A DNA stretch of 64,000 bases, from NCBI GenBank assembly GCA_032358255.1, contig JAULBX010025264.1, positions 1-64,000 on the forward strand. The letters are read 5' to 3'. A program made the position numbers and the translations under genes. This DNA is from Heterotrichella gracilis. Lineage: Eukaryota > Sar > Xanthophyceae > Tribonematales > Xanthonemataceae. Below, piece after piece: positions 45,794 through 56,300 of this stretch. Every line of letters begins with the position of its first letter. The first letter of the stretch is position 1. The notes under the pieces are model-generated. The model made no database searches. It saw nothing but the letters and a program-made list of their open reading frames with translations, and had not been told where the DNA came from.

Positions 45794-48700
45794 ATGGGGA
45801 CTCAGATTGCATTCCGAGTGCCCCAGGTCGCTGCAAATGACGACGGATGGGGCCCCAGCGCACTGCCAGACCACTTGACCGAAGTCCCATTCGCACCCTA
45901 CTCAAAATCTGAGAAGATTGGCAAGGTTTCCGACTTCACACCCCAGGGAGCCAACTACAACAAGTATGCAAGTGAGTGGGCCCATCAAACCAGGCTTTGG
46001 AGTTTTGTTTTGCAACCAAAACAAGGTTGTGTGGGTTGGAAGGATGGTGCCTGACATGCCCTCGCTTGCTTGCAGATCGCTACCCTCCTGGGCAAAATGT
46101 GAGTACGGTCTTCAACTTCCTCCATAATGAAGAGGTACGCTGATGCATGCAAGCCCCTTTTGAAACTCATCTGAGTTCAAAGGGACCTCGTAGGGGCTTT
46201 GCCAAGCACGGATGCACAGCCCTTTGTTAATAACAGCTGCTGTTACACGTTGGTATGCTCTATGCTCTGGCTATGACTTTGCACTGATGGCCCACCACTA
46301 CATGTTGCTCCCACTGATAGCTTGATAGCTGAGCATACTATCACATCACCTACCCCCGCAACCTGCAAACATTGTCACATCAACACTCGCATTCAGAGCT
46401 GGGTCGAATAATCAAGGAACTGTTAATACCCAGGTTGTGGGGGGGAAGGGTGCAGAGCAGTTCACCCACCCCCGTGTTGAGAGCTCATCCGATTTTCTCC
46501 CCTCCTAAGGAGGACTCCCTCCACCTTGTGGACAACCCACCACATACCGCACCTGCCACACTCGTCCAACCATCCCATCCACCGTGCATCCACATTAGTC
46601 CGTGCCTAAAATGGGCCATCTCCAAACCCCACTACTGGGAACCTGCCCTGCCAGTTTGGCCCACCCACCCTCACCCCGTTTCCTCCCCTCATCAGGAGGA
46701 CTCTTTCCACCTTGTGGACAACAAGCCTGCGCCACGTCAACGCCAGCAGCGCCGCTTCCAGCCCCAGAACAGGTTTCAGAACCAGCGCGGCAGGGGGGAG
46801 ATGCCCAAGGAGGTGGAGGGCGCGACCAAGCAGCGCCAAAAGCAGAAGCAGCAGCGGCCGCAGTTCCAGAGATACGAGTTCCAACGGGTGCGTGCAGGCA
46901 GCTTGCGGGGCAGGTCATACCAGCGCGTGTAGCAGGGGCAGTGCCATAGCAGCGCAAGACAGGGCACGTAACAGGACAGGACACATAGCAGTGCACGAGC
47001 TTTGTAGAAATAATGATTATCAGAGGATTTTTACAGCAGCCCCAGACCAGGGCAGGTCGCAGGCACAACCACGGGGACACAACCACGGGACAGGGGCACA
47101 ACCACGGGGCAGTAAGATACAGGGTGCATAACAGTGCGGTGCCCTAAGCAATGCAATGCAGTGCAAGCATTGCAGGCGGCGATGATTATGCAGGGCGCGC
47201 AGCGGTACAGGACACATGGCAGGGCATGCGGTGGCGTGCAGGGCTAGGCGATGCACCCACGTGCCGCGGCAATGCAGGGCATACAGCAGTGCACCTTGAA
47301 GTACACACCACAGTACCTTTCTGTAGTGTGTATTGTGCGGGGCTGGCCCCCCTCCCGTTACCGTAGCTGTCCTCATGGCAAGGAGCATAAACCCTTAACC
47401 CTAATTTCCCCTGCCTGCAGCAAACCCAGTACACCTCCTCCGTGGACATCAAGGCGGACTGGCGGGTGGTGGAGCAGGTGCTCATGTCATCGCTGCAGAA
47501 GCTGCACCTCACGGTCGGGGAACCAGAGGTAAGGGTGGGAATTCGGTCAGGGATGTGTAGGATGGTGTGGGGGTAGAGCAGGTGCTCATGTCATCACTGC
47601 AGAAGCTGCACCTCACGGTTGGGGATGCAGAGGTGTGTGGTGTGTGTGGTGTGGTGTGTGGTGGTGTGTGGGGGTGGGTGTGGTGTGGGTGGTGTGGGTG
47701 TGGGGGATGATAGGTGGTCTGCTGTGGCCATGGTGGCACTTGGCGTGATCATGAGGTCGATTATAGCAGGGTGTTTGCTGCTGGATACACTGTGTGGGGG
47801 GGAGATGGGTGATATGCTGTGGGTGTGGTATGGGGGGTTGTTCATGCAGTCGCTCAGAAGTTGCACCCAACAGTTGGGGATCCAGAAGGCTGGTGGGGGC
47901 TGAGGGTGGAGGATGAGGGGGTATAGAGGGATAATTTTGTGTGGGGGGGGGAGGGAAGCTGCACGTCACCATCGGTGCCCCTGAGGTGGTGGCTAGTGGG
48001 TGCTGATGGCATCTCACATGGAATGCAGTACGGAGCTGGCGCGCACAATAAAAAGAATATTAACAGAATAAAAGTGCATAATTAAGGATACTCGTTAAAT
48101 TTATATCTACCCCATTATTCTTGCCATAGGATGTTTCCTTCTGCGGCGCTCTTGAGTTCTACGACAAGAGCCTTGACAAGATGATGAAGGAGCGCAAGCT
48201 GGGCAAGACGCAGCTGGCATTCAGGAGCGTAACCACGTCGGACGACCCAGTCATCAGGTAAACCTTAAACCCTAAACTCTCCTTCCAAGGTGCCGGTCAG
48301 GAAATTGTTGTAATACAGTTTGCTTTCTCCCCAAAAGAGTTAATACTCAGGGAAGCGTTGCATGCGCCTTGCCAGCGCGGATTTCAACGTGCACAACTTC
48401 CTGATCGCGCGCATCTTCCTGACCGACAACACATTGTGTCCCTTTGATTCTAAAACCCTAAATCCTAATATCCCCCTTGCAGGCGCCTTGCCAGCACGGA
48501 CGGCGGCGCGCGCATCTTCCTGACCGACACCATCGCCACCACGCTCATGTGCGCGCCCCGATCGGTGTACTCGTGGGACATTGTCATCACGCGCGCTGGG
48601 GACAAGGTGGGTGTGGCGGCTGGGGAAGGGTGTGGTTTGGGTGCCTTGTGGATAAGTGAGGCATATGCGGGATATTGGAAGGGTATTCATTGAAATAGTG

Positions 48701-51266
48701 AACCATGAAAGGATAGAATTGAACAGGGCCAAAATGGAATTTAGCAGTATCTCTGTATGCGCGAGGAACATTCCGCAAGAGCCCAATGAATGGGGATACA
48801 TATTCAATAATAAAAATTGAATTCAAATTGTAAGTTGCAAAGCAGGATCTTCAGGCTGAGTTGTGGATCAAGGGCCGATTGTATTGAACCCGCCCCACAC
48901 TACCCCACCCGCAGGTGTTCTTCGACAAGCGCGACCACTCCTCCCTGGACTTCCTCACCGTGGCCGAGACCGCCTCCGAGTCGCTGCCCGAGGACAAGGA
49001 CAACATCAACGGGGTGCAGCAGCTGTCCATTGAGGCCACCGCGGTGAACCAGAACTTCTCCCAGCAGGCGCTGCTGAAGGAGGGCGACAAGCTTCCCTGC
49101 GGGGAGCCAAACCCCTTTGCGGCGGAGGGCGGCGAGGAGATTGCCAGCGTGGCTTACAGGTGGGGAATGGGGGTGTGGGGTGGAGGTGTTGTGGTGGTGG
49201 GTGGGCAGGGTTAGGGGGTGGTGGGAGAAGGAGGGGTGTGGTGGATGTCGTGTTGCAATAATTTCACCAGCAGGCGCTGCTCAAGGGGGGCGCTCTGAGG
49301 AGGTTGCCAGGGTGGCGTACGGATGGATGATGCGTCCGGGGGGGAGAGTGGAGGTACAGGTTTAGGGGGGTGATGGTCCTGCGTTGTTAAGTCTGTTGAG
49401 GTTGCAGAGTTGGCGATTGGTTGCTGAAGTGACGCACCATGCAATGTGCTGCTGTGCTGGGGATTCTACTTGATCTGGAGACAGTGACCCACCAGGCCAA
49501 CTGGGCAAGCTGCAACCCTTGCACAGCAGCATGATGCATGTGCATGACAGCAGCATGATGCATGTGCATGACGCCCCCCCCTCCTTACCCCTCCTCCAGG
49601 TACCGCAAGTGGACCATTGGCGAGGACATGGACGCAGTTGTGCGGTGCGAGGTGGATGGCGTGACTGTGAGCGCGCAGGGGCAGCAGCAGTACCTCACCA
49701 TCAAGGCGCTCAACGAGTTCGACCCCAAGCAAGCATGTGAGTGGGGTACCCGGTGGGAGGGGGGGGATTGGAGATGTGAAGGGTCGGGGTGTTGACGTGG
49801 ACATCTTTTTGCATTAGGAGTTGGTGGTGATGGGCACATATGGGTTGGTGGAGCACCATCAGCGACATGGAAAAGCTGCAGTGGAAAAGCAGCTTTTCTT
49901 GATTAGCCAAATCTCATCCCATATTGACCCCCCCGCCCACCCATGAACACCGCCTAGACTGGCGCCAGGGCCTTATAAGCTGTGCTGGCCACTGGGTGGT
50001 ATAAACCTGTTTTATGAAAGCACAGCCACAGCCACACCACACCATACTACACCACACCCATACTACACCATACCACATACACCCTGTGCCAGGGCCCAGT
50101 GGAACCTGGTCATTATGAAACCAACTTAGGATCTAATTCAATCCTCCCCACACACCATACGCCAAAACAACCCATGGCCTGCGTCTGAACCCCTCACCCC
50201 ACCGCCCCGCAGTCGACTGGCGCCAGCGCCTGAGCAAGCAGCGCGCCGCCGTGCTTGCCACCGAGCTTAAGAACAACGCCAACAAGATCGCAAAGTGGAC
50301 CTGCCAGGCGCTGCTTGCGGGCAGTGACGTAGTGAAGATGGGCTACGTGTCGCGCGTGCACCCAAAGGACAACACAAACCACGTCATCCTGGGCACGCAG
50401 GTGCGGGATAGGTCTATGTCAAGGTTTTGGAGGTTGAGGTTGAGGGTTTGGTTGGGCAATAGTGTCACCCGCCATGTGTGATGGCATGCGGGTCACGGGG
50501 TACGATCAGGAGTAGCAGCCCAGCAGTGAGCTGGCACATCTGACACTGATCATTATGACCTCTGTGTGCGAAGATTCTGGTCATTGGTGTCCCCTGCAGC
50601 GCATGGTTGTGGCCACAGTGCACTGCAGTGCACCCGTTAGACGGCGCTCACCATCTACAGTGCACCAGTGCACCAGTGTCACACTGCACCCGCCAGACAA
50701 CGCCTACCCAGTAACTCCCCTCTCCCCCCACTCACCCCGCCCCACCCCACCCTCCTTGCAGCAATACAAGCCCAAGGAGTTTGCCGGGCAGATGAACCTG
50801 AACATGGACAACTGCTGGGGCATTGTGCGCGCCATTGTTGACCTGGTGCTGTCCCAGGAGAGTGAGGCGGCCAAGTACCTGCTGGTGAAGGACCCCAACA
50901 AGCCAATCATGAGGCTGTACGAGGTGAGTGCAGGGAGGGGCGCGGTAGGCGTGAGGGTAGTTTTGGTTCTGTATGATGTTGCTGCTGCTGCTGCTGGTAT
51001 CCACCACGAGGCCGTTTGCTGCTGCTGCTGCTGCTGCTGCTGGTAATACTCACCCGCCAGTTGCCAAACACGCAAGGGAGTCACGACCCACCCAGCACGC
51101 CCCACCCTCTGCCTCAAAACCCTTGGCCAGGACCCTAACCACTGCCCCACTTGTGCAGGTGCCCGAGGACGCGTTTGAGACCAACTACGTGGATGAGCCC
51201 ATTGTGGAGGGGGGTGAGGATGAGGTGGTGGTGCGGGAGGGGATGGGCGAGGAGGGGGACGAGTAG
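45794..51266 (+). CDS. EIF3D: Eukaryotic translation initiation factor 3 subunit D
   Basis: Cap-binding subunit of the eIF3 complex that helps recruit the 40S ribosome in the cytosol. Eleven exons chain in phase to 530 residues: 45794-45971, 46076-46098, 46696-46887, 47421-47528, 48130-48257, 48483-48606, 48915-49159, 49600-49736, 50213-50400, 50762-50923, 51159-51266. Hallmarks in order: [20 protein letters not shown]; a basic RNA-binding stretch rich in Arg/Gln (exon 3); [69 protein letters not shown]-type [79 protein letters not shown]; an acidic tail. Slightly shorter than the plant protein (about 580-590). Introns 2, 4, 5 and 7 carry copies of neighbouring exon ends. Confidence 0.97.
46494..46540 (+). 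repeat. Copy of eIF3d exon-3 5' end
   Basis: The sequence ttctcccctcctaag|GAGGACTCCCTCCACCTTGTGGACAAC (broken here by the splice mark) repeats 46676-46724, acceptor included. It reads [11 protein letters not shown] against the functional [11 protein letters not shown]. Confidence 0.88.
46920..47300. repeat. Low-complexity gca/cagggcac-rich repeat in eIF3d intron 3
   Basis: Recurring words include caggacacat, cagggcat/cagggcac, gcagtgc and cacaaccacggg (three times at 47073-47110). No coding signal is seen. Confidence 0.55.
47576..47990 (+). repeat. Three copies of eIF3d exon-4 3' end
   Basis: 47576-47632 is almost intact ([19 protein letters not shown] then GTGTGT). 47846-47889 and 47955-47990 are progressively decayed. 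The functional segment is 47470-47535. A GT-rich microsatellite separates copies 1 and 2. Confidence 0.88.
48361..48431 (+). repeat. Copy of eIF3d exon-6 5' part
   Basis: The words gcgccttgccagc and gcgcgcatcttcctgaccgac match 48483-48530; the copy has an insertion between them. It lies upstream of the functional exon. Confidence 0.85.
49255..49325 (+). repeat. Copy of eIF3d exon-7 3' end
   Basis: Segments caccagcaggcgctgct-aag and gaggaggttgccagggtggc match 49060-49160, with internal loss. It lies in intron 7. Confidence 0.75.
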
Positions 51267-51911
51267 GGTTGGGGGGTGACGCGAGCTGTGGGGAGTGGGG
51301 TGGTGGGGGGGGGGGAGAGGGCGTGTTGTGGGTGGGAAGGCGGTGCTGGGTGGGGTGGGTTTGGGGCTGGGCAGCCATCGGGTGGAGGGGTGGTGCCGGG
51401 CAAAGGTGGAGGTGTTTGTGCCGCGTTGGTTGCAGGTGTGGTTTCCACTATTGCAGGTTTTGTTAACTGACGCAGTGTTGTGTTCCTTTGGGTGCACCTT
51501 CATGACTTGTTGGTTGTAGAATGGTATGTGAAGGGGCGGGCGGGTGTTGGTGAAGGGACATGGTTTAAGTATGGTACAAAGTGTGCAAGTATCTATGTGC
51601 ACCTTGTTGCTATTTGTGTGTGCCCTCTCTAGAGAGACCCTTAGCCATTCTGACGTGTGCCCGTATTCTGGAGGAGGTGCTTGTCCTTTGTAACACACTG
51701 TTTAATATGCATGCCGTTGCAGACAATGAAGTGGCCAGTCAAGTTGTACAGAACATGGACCTTGCACTCGAGAAGGTGTGAGGGACGAGTGGCCTGCATA
51801 CATGCTTGCGACAGCACAAACTGCGGGTGATTGGGCGATTGGACGAGGTTTGGTGTGCTCTGACAGTGCGACATAAACAGCACTAAATAGCAGTGTCACA
51901 CTTTCCAGTCC

Positions 51912-51984
51912 ACCCGCGTGGCGCAATGGATAGCGCACCAGACTTCTAATCTGGGGGTTGTGGGTTCGAGTCCCACCGTGGGTA
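51912..51984 (+). tRNA. tRNA-Arg (anticodon UCU)
   Basis: 73 nt, intronless. The acceptor stem ACCCGCG pairs with CGTGGGT (one G-U), with discriminator A. The D arm is GCGC...GCGC, the anticodon stem CCAGA/TCTGG with loop CTTCTAA (anticodon TCT), and the T arm GTGGG-TTCGAGT-CCCAC. It has the internal A and B boxes expected for RNA polymerase III and reads AGA codons. It lies 646 nt past the eIF3d stop. Confidence 0.95.
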
Positions 51985-51988
51985 ACAC

Positions 51989-52004
51989 TTTTTCTGGCTT
52001 TTTT
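51989..52004 (+). terminator. RNA polymerase III terminator
   Basis: A T5 run at 51989-51993 and a T6 run at 51999-52004 follow the tRNA 3' end by 5 and 15 nt, the usual place for Pol III termination. Confidence 0.8.
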
Positions 52005-53328
52005 GGCCCAAGCTCACTTTTTGCCATCCTGTTTTGGGAGGTGATGAGGCAATAGTAGTTGCCGTGGTTCCCATTGCTAACAGTTGTTGTTCTGTCGTCA
52101 TCTATCATACCCAAACGTATGCTGTGGATAACCTTTCCTTGTGGGTGGTGACCCTTTGCTGGGCTGCCCAGAACACATACCTTGTGTGACGAACGTTCGC
52201 AACCTCCCTCCCTGGAACCAGCTGCCACAACTCCATCGAATAATTTGGGCACCTTGGACAGTGTTTGCACAAGCCTGTGCGATATGGCTGCCCGTCAAGC
52301 AGGGTTGTTGGGCTCCAAGTAGAGTGCCGTATCTAGGGTGTCACATGGTGTGCTCGCCAAGAGATAAAGCTTTATCCCTTGGCGATTATAAAGGCTCACC
52401 CAAAACCCAGCAGCCCAGGTACGCCGCTTTCAACGATCAATACAGCCTCTGAAGCGTGAAAGGCTTGTATGATATCGCCCACCAAGCGATGTGATAAGGG
52501 CCAAGGGGGGTAACGGTGGAGGGGCTGAAAAATAGGTGCCGGAAGTCTCGGAGTTCCCCCCTTGGAGTTGGCGGCAGAATTTTGCGCAGTTTTCCAAGTG
52601 CGCTACAACGAGCGGTGCATCGCCCACAAGGTGAAAAACCCTCAGATGGCAATCAAGCATGCCAAACGGCATTCACATGCGATACGCATGCTGCGTGGTT
52701 GTGTGGTGTATATAAAGAAACGAGCTGCAGACCTGTGGGCCTATTGCAAACTCAAGGAAAAGCCAGATTAGCCGCACTGATCACACGTTCTTCAATTGCT
52801 TGGCTTACACTTGCCAAACGAGTGCTTAGCTGTTCAACTTGTCGAAAGCAAGGCTTGCACTTCAGGATTTGCTCCCAAGCAGAGCCCAAATCGCCTTCCA
52901 CCCACTTGGAGATTTCAAGTTTGAAACTCGGTGCCAGGACAACCCCAGCTTTTTGCAACCCTCGTCCAGTATTGTGGCCCAGGACACACCTACTATAGTG
53001 CCCCCTGGAGATAAACTTGTTGCGCTTGTAAGGTACCGTTCAAGACAAAGCCTCCTTGGGGTTTATATTTCAAGATGGTGGTTCAAGCACTGCACCAGTT
53101 TGAGTCGGCTACTCCAGTCGAACAAGGTGACACGCACGGCTTTTAGTGGGTTGCAGCGGATCTGACGAGGGCCCGGGGGCCAGGGATTTTGACACCTATG
53201 GCGGTGCTTGTTCGAAGCACTTACGCACCCACAATCACACCCAGCCCGCGCATAGCAGATCTGCACCGCCACCCGTCAACATCCATGGGTTTGTCTCACT
53301 TTCCTTGACCCCGTCTGCAGTGTCGGAG
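52005..53328. other. No recognised gene
   Basis: Open frames on both strands (for example 52562-52771 +, Lys/Arg/Ala-rich) show no motif and cannot be tied to a splice model. It may contain the 5' untranslated region of the coiled-coil gene, as a ctgcag|tgtcggag acceptor-like site precedes its ATG. Confidence 0.4.
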
Positions 53329-56300
53329 ATGGAGGACAAGAGGGCAAAGTCGCCCTACCAATGGCTAGACGAGCTGCAGCGCCTCAAGGTAACCACCGAG
53401 GGGCATTGGGGATCACGCTAGCTCGCTGTAAGCACTGGGGAACACTAAGGCTAGGGAGGACCGGATTGGACTGAGGTTTATCTGTAGGATTTCCAGATCA
53501 ACCACCAAAAGTGCCCAGTGCGTCTCTCGCCTGTGGTTTTCATACTGCACTTGTTCGAATGCCTGCGTAATGGTCCCCTGATTGTGGTGTTCAGACAGTA
53601 CGGTATGCTGTCACCCACCAGGCAGTTTGTGGTGGCTGTGCATACATTGTACTGTCACTGGTGGACCCTAAGCTTCTGCCACAGCATTTAGCTAATAGGA
53701 CCTCTATCCCTGTGTGTCCAGCTCGAGGCGCTGAAGGGCTCCAAAGGCAAGGTTACCATTCAGGACATTGTGGAGCGCGGACAAGGTACAGCAAGCACAA
53801 CAGCATCCCGTGCACATTCCACCTCTGTCACAACACTGCCATGCTTGCCGCTATTTGAAACTTACTGCCCAGTTAGCATGCCAATCATTTTATAGCAACT
53901 CTGCTGTACCTATCCTTCCCCCATCAACCAAGACAGCATGAATGGAATTCCCTTGTGTGAAAACGTGCCTCAATCACGCTCAGTCCACTTTTGCACCTCC
54001 CCCTCCAACCCCCATTTCCATTCCTCCAGGTGGCTTTGCCCAGCCCACCAGCCCCCGCTCCGTGGAGGCCTGCCTGCGCCTGGGTGTGGACCCCCACGAG
54101 CTGCTGTACGTGCCACCGCAGCACTTCCACAAGCAGGCTGAGGACCCAGTCATGTCGCAGATGATGTACGAGCGATGCGAGCGACTGAGACAGGTGCGTC
54201 AAACCACAGCTGGGTCACATTATAGCTTGTACATTATACACAGCTTGTCCATGTAGACCATGCAAACATAAAGTGTATACTTGAATGGGCAGCTGGGCCT
54301 AGGTATCTTGGTCAAGTGACACATGATAGCTTGTACATTTTAGCTTGTACATGTAGGTCATGCCAACATTGCATGTTTACGTGTGTGAGCGATGCGAGCG
54401 CATGTGGGAGGTGCGGCTGGGCCCAGCTGCCAGTGGGTCTTGTGGCACTGCCTGGCTTGTACCTGTAGATCATGCCAACATGCAATGTATGCACCCATGG
54501 GAGCGCTGCAAGAGAGGCGCGCCTCACCTAAACCCTAATCTCTGATTCCTGAACGCTATACCCCGCCACATAGAAGCGCTGCACTATCCTGCGAGCCAGG
54601 CGCAAGACAACCGCAGAGGGCAACAAACGCCTCACCTAAACCCTACAGTGACCCCTAAACCCTAACGCTACTTCCACAGGAGCGACTCACCTCGCTGCTA
54701 GCTGAGCGCAAGGCAATAGTAGAGGGCGAGGAGGGGGCACCCGGAGGCCGCCGCCCCCCGCCCCCACCCCTGGGCAAGGCCAAGTCTGGGTCCATTGTGG
54801 GGTCCGCTGAGCCTGGTTGGACCAGCGCCATGGTTGAGAAGGAGGCGCGCAGGCTGGAGGTGCTGCGCAGGTAGGGGAGGGGCTGGGCGAGGCGGTATAT
54901 TAAATGCCCTTCGAATGCTTATAAGCAAAAATGTAATGCCTTCCTCTTTTAAACCCTCCTTGCGCAACCCTGTGCGCCTGTTCAGCCTGCATTGTTTGGC
55001 TGCATTGTTGCTTACTGATTTATATATTTATTTCTTCCTGTTTAATGTAACAAAAAATAGAAGGCGCGCAGGCTGGAGGTGCTGCGCAGGTAGGGGGCAT
55101 GGTGGACAGGTCCTGGAGGGCAATGCCTTACCCTCAGGAAGAGAGAAAATTACTGACCCTTCTTGCCTAACCAGCGCGCCTGTCGAGTCATAGGCTGCGT
55201 TGTTACTTAAACATATGACGTATATCTTTCTTTATCCATTACCTTGTTTGTTGCGCAGGCGCCAGGAGCGCGAGCTTGCGCAGATGGTCAGCTTTGAGCT
55301 GGCGCGCAAGCAGCTGCAGGTGGGGGCGAATGGATTGCTTCTGCCAAATATGTTGCCAATTGCAATGCCTATGCCGGGCATGAAATCCCAATCAGTGCCA
55401 GTCTGGATGATCCATCAATGCATTCCAATGCTTCTTTTTGTATTGATTGGAAAGAGGAGTAGAATTTCAATCACTTTTACACATGTGACATAAGCATCAA
55501 ACACCAGTATGCATTTATGTACTAAAGCGTATAATTTGAACTCGTTTCTTGTGCCCTTAGGAGCGTGCTGAGGCCAAGGTGCGCGACATGGAGGCCAAGG
55601 CCGAGGCCCAGCGCCAGGCCAAGGCACGTCACGACAGGGAGTGGCGCGAGCACCAGAAGGAGCTGCAGCTCAGGGAGGAGAAGGTGGGGTAATAGGGTTT
55701 AGAATGAAGGGATTAGAGTTCAGGGTTGGCTGGAGATAAGGGAGGAGATGGTGAGTGGGGGTCGGCCGGTGGGGTTATAAAATTTATATCTTAGGGATCA
55801 GGGTTCAGGGTTGGCTGCGGCTGAGGGAGGATTAGGTGAGGCAGGCTGGTGGGGGTATTGGGTTTATAATTTTGTAAGAAATTTAGGGATTAGGGTTCAG
55901 GGGTTAGGGTTGGTTGGTGGGGGTGGGAGGCTAGCAGGAGGGGGGGATGCACAAGAAGGGGGAGGGCAGTGACACGCATGCATGCAAGCTGGAGTGGTGC
56001 GCATGTGCTTCGTGAACTGCCACTATAATCATAGTGCAAGGAGTGTATAGGTGTAAATCCCTTCGTTAAATTGGTCCCTCCTGACCTCGCCCCTTGACCT
56101 CCTCCCTTCCCTCCCCCTGCAGGAGGAAGAAGCCCGCCAGCGCGAGGTGAAGCGCCAGGAGGCTGAGCGATACCAGCTTGAGCAGGTTGCGGCCAAGGAG
56201 GAGGAGGCGGAGGAGGCAAGGAGGAGGCAGGCAGCATACCAGAGGTGGGTGGTGAGGGGAAGTCTGCTGCAGGGTGGGGGATGGCAGATTGGTTGCGCAT

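Noticed and set aside
47630-47710. Possible CRISPR-like array of GT-rich repeats
   Set aside because: Simple microsatellite without regular spacers, in a eukaryotic intron.
51000-51045. CTG/GCT run as a coding polyglutamine or polyalanine tract
   Set aside because: It lies in eIF3d intron 10, between verified splice sites.
50704-51378. 224-codon open frame (-) opposite eIF3d 3' end
   Set aside because: Low-complexity Pro-rich antisense of GC-rich exons; the sense strand is clearly eIF3d.
52560-53160. Transposon or reverse-transcriptase remnant
   Set aside because: Open frames are present but no polymerase, integrase or terminal-repeat motif was found.
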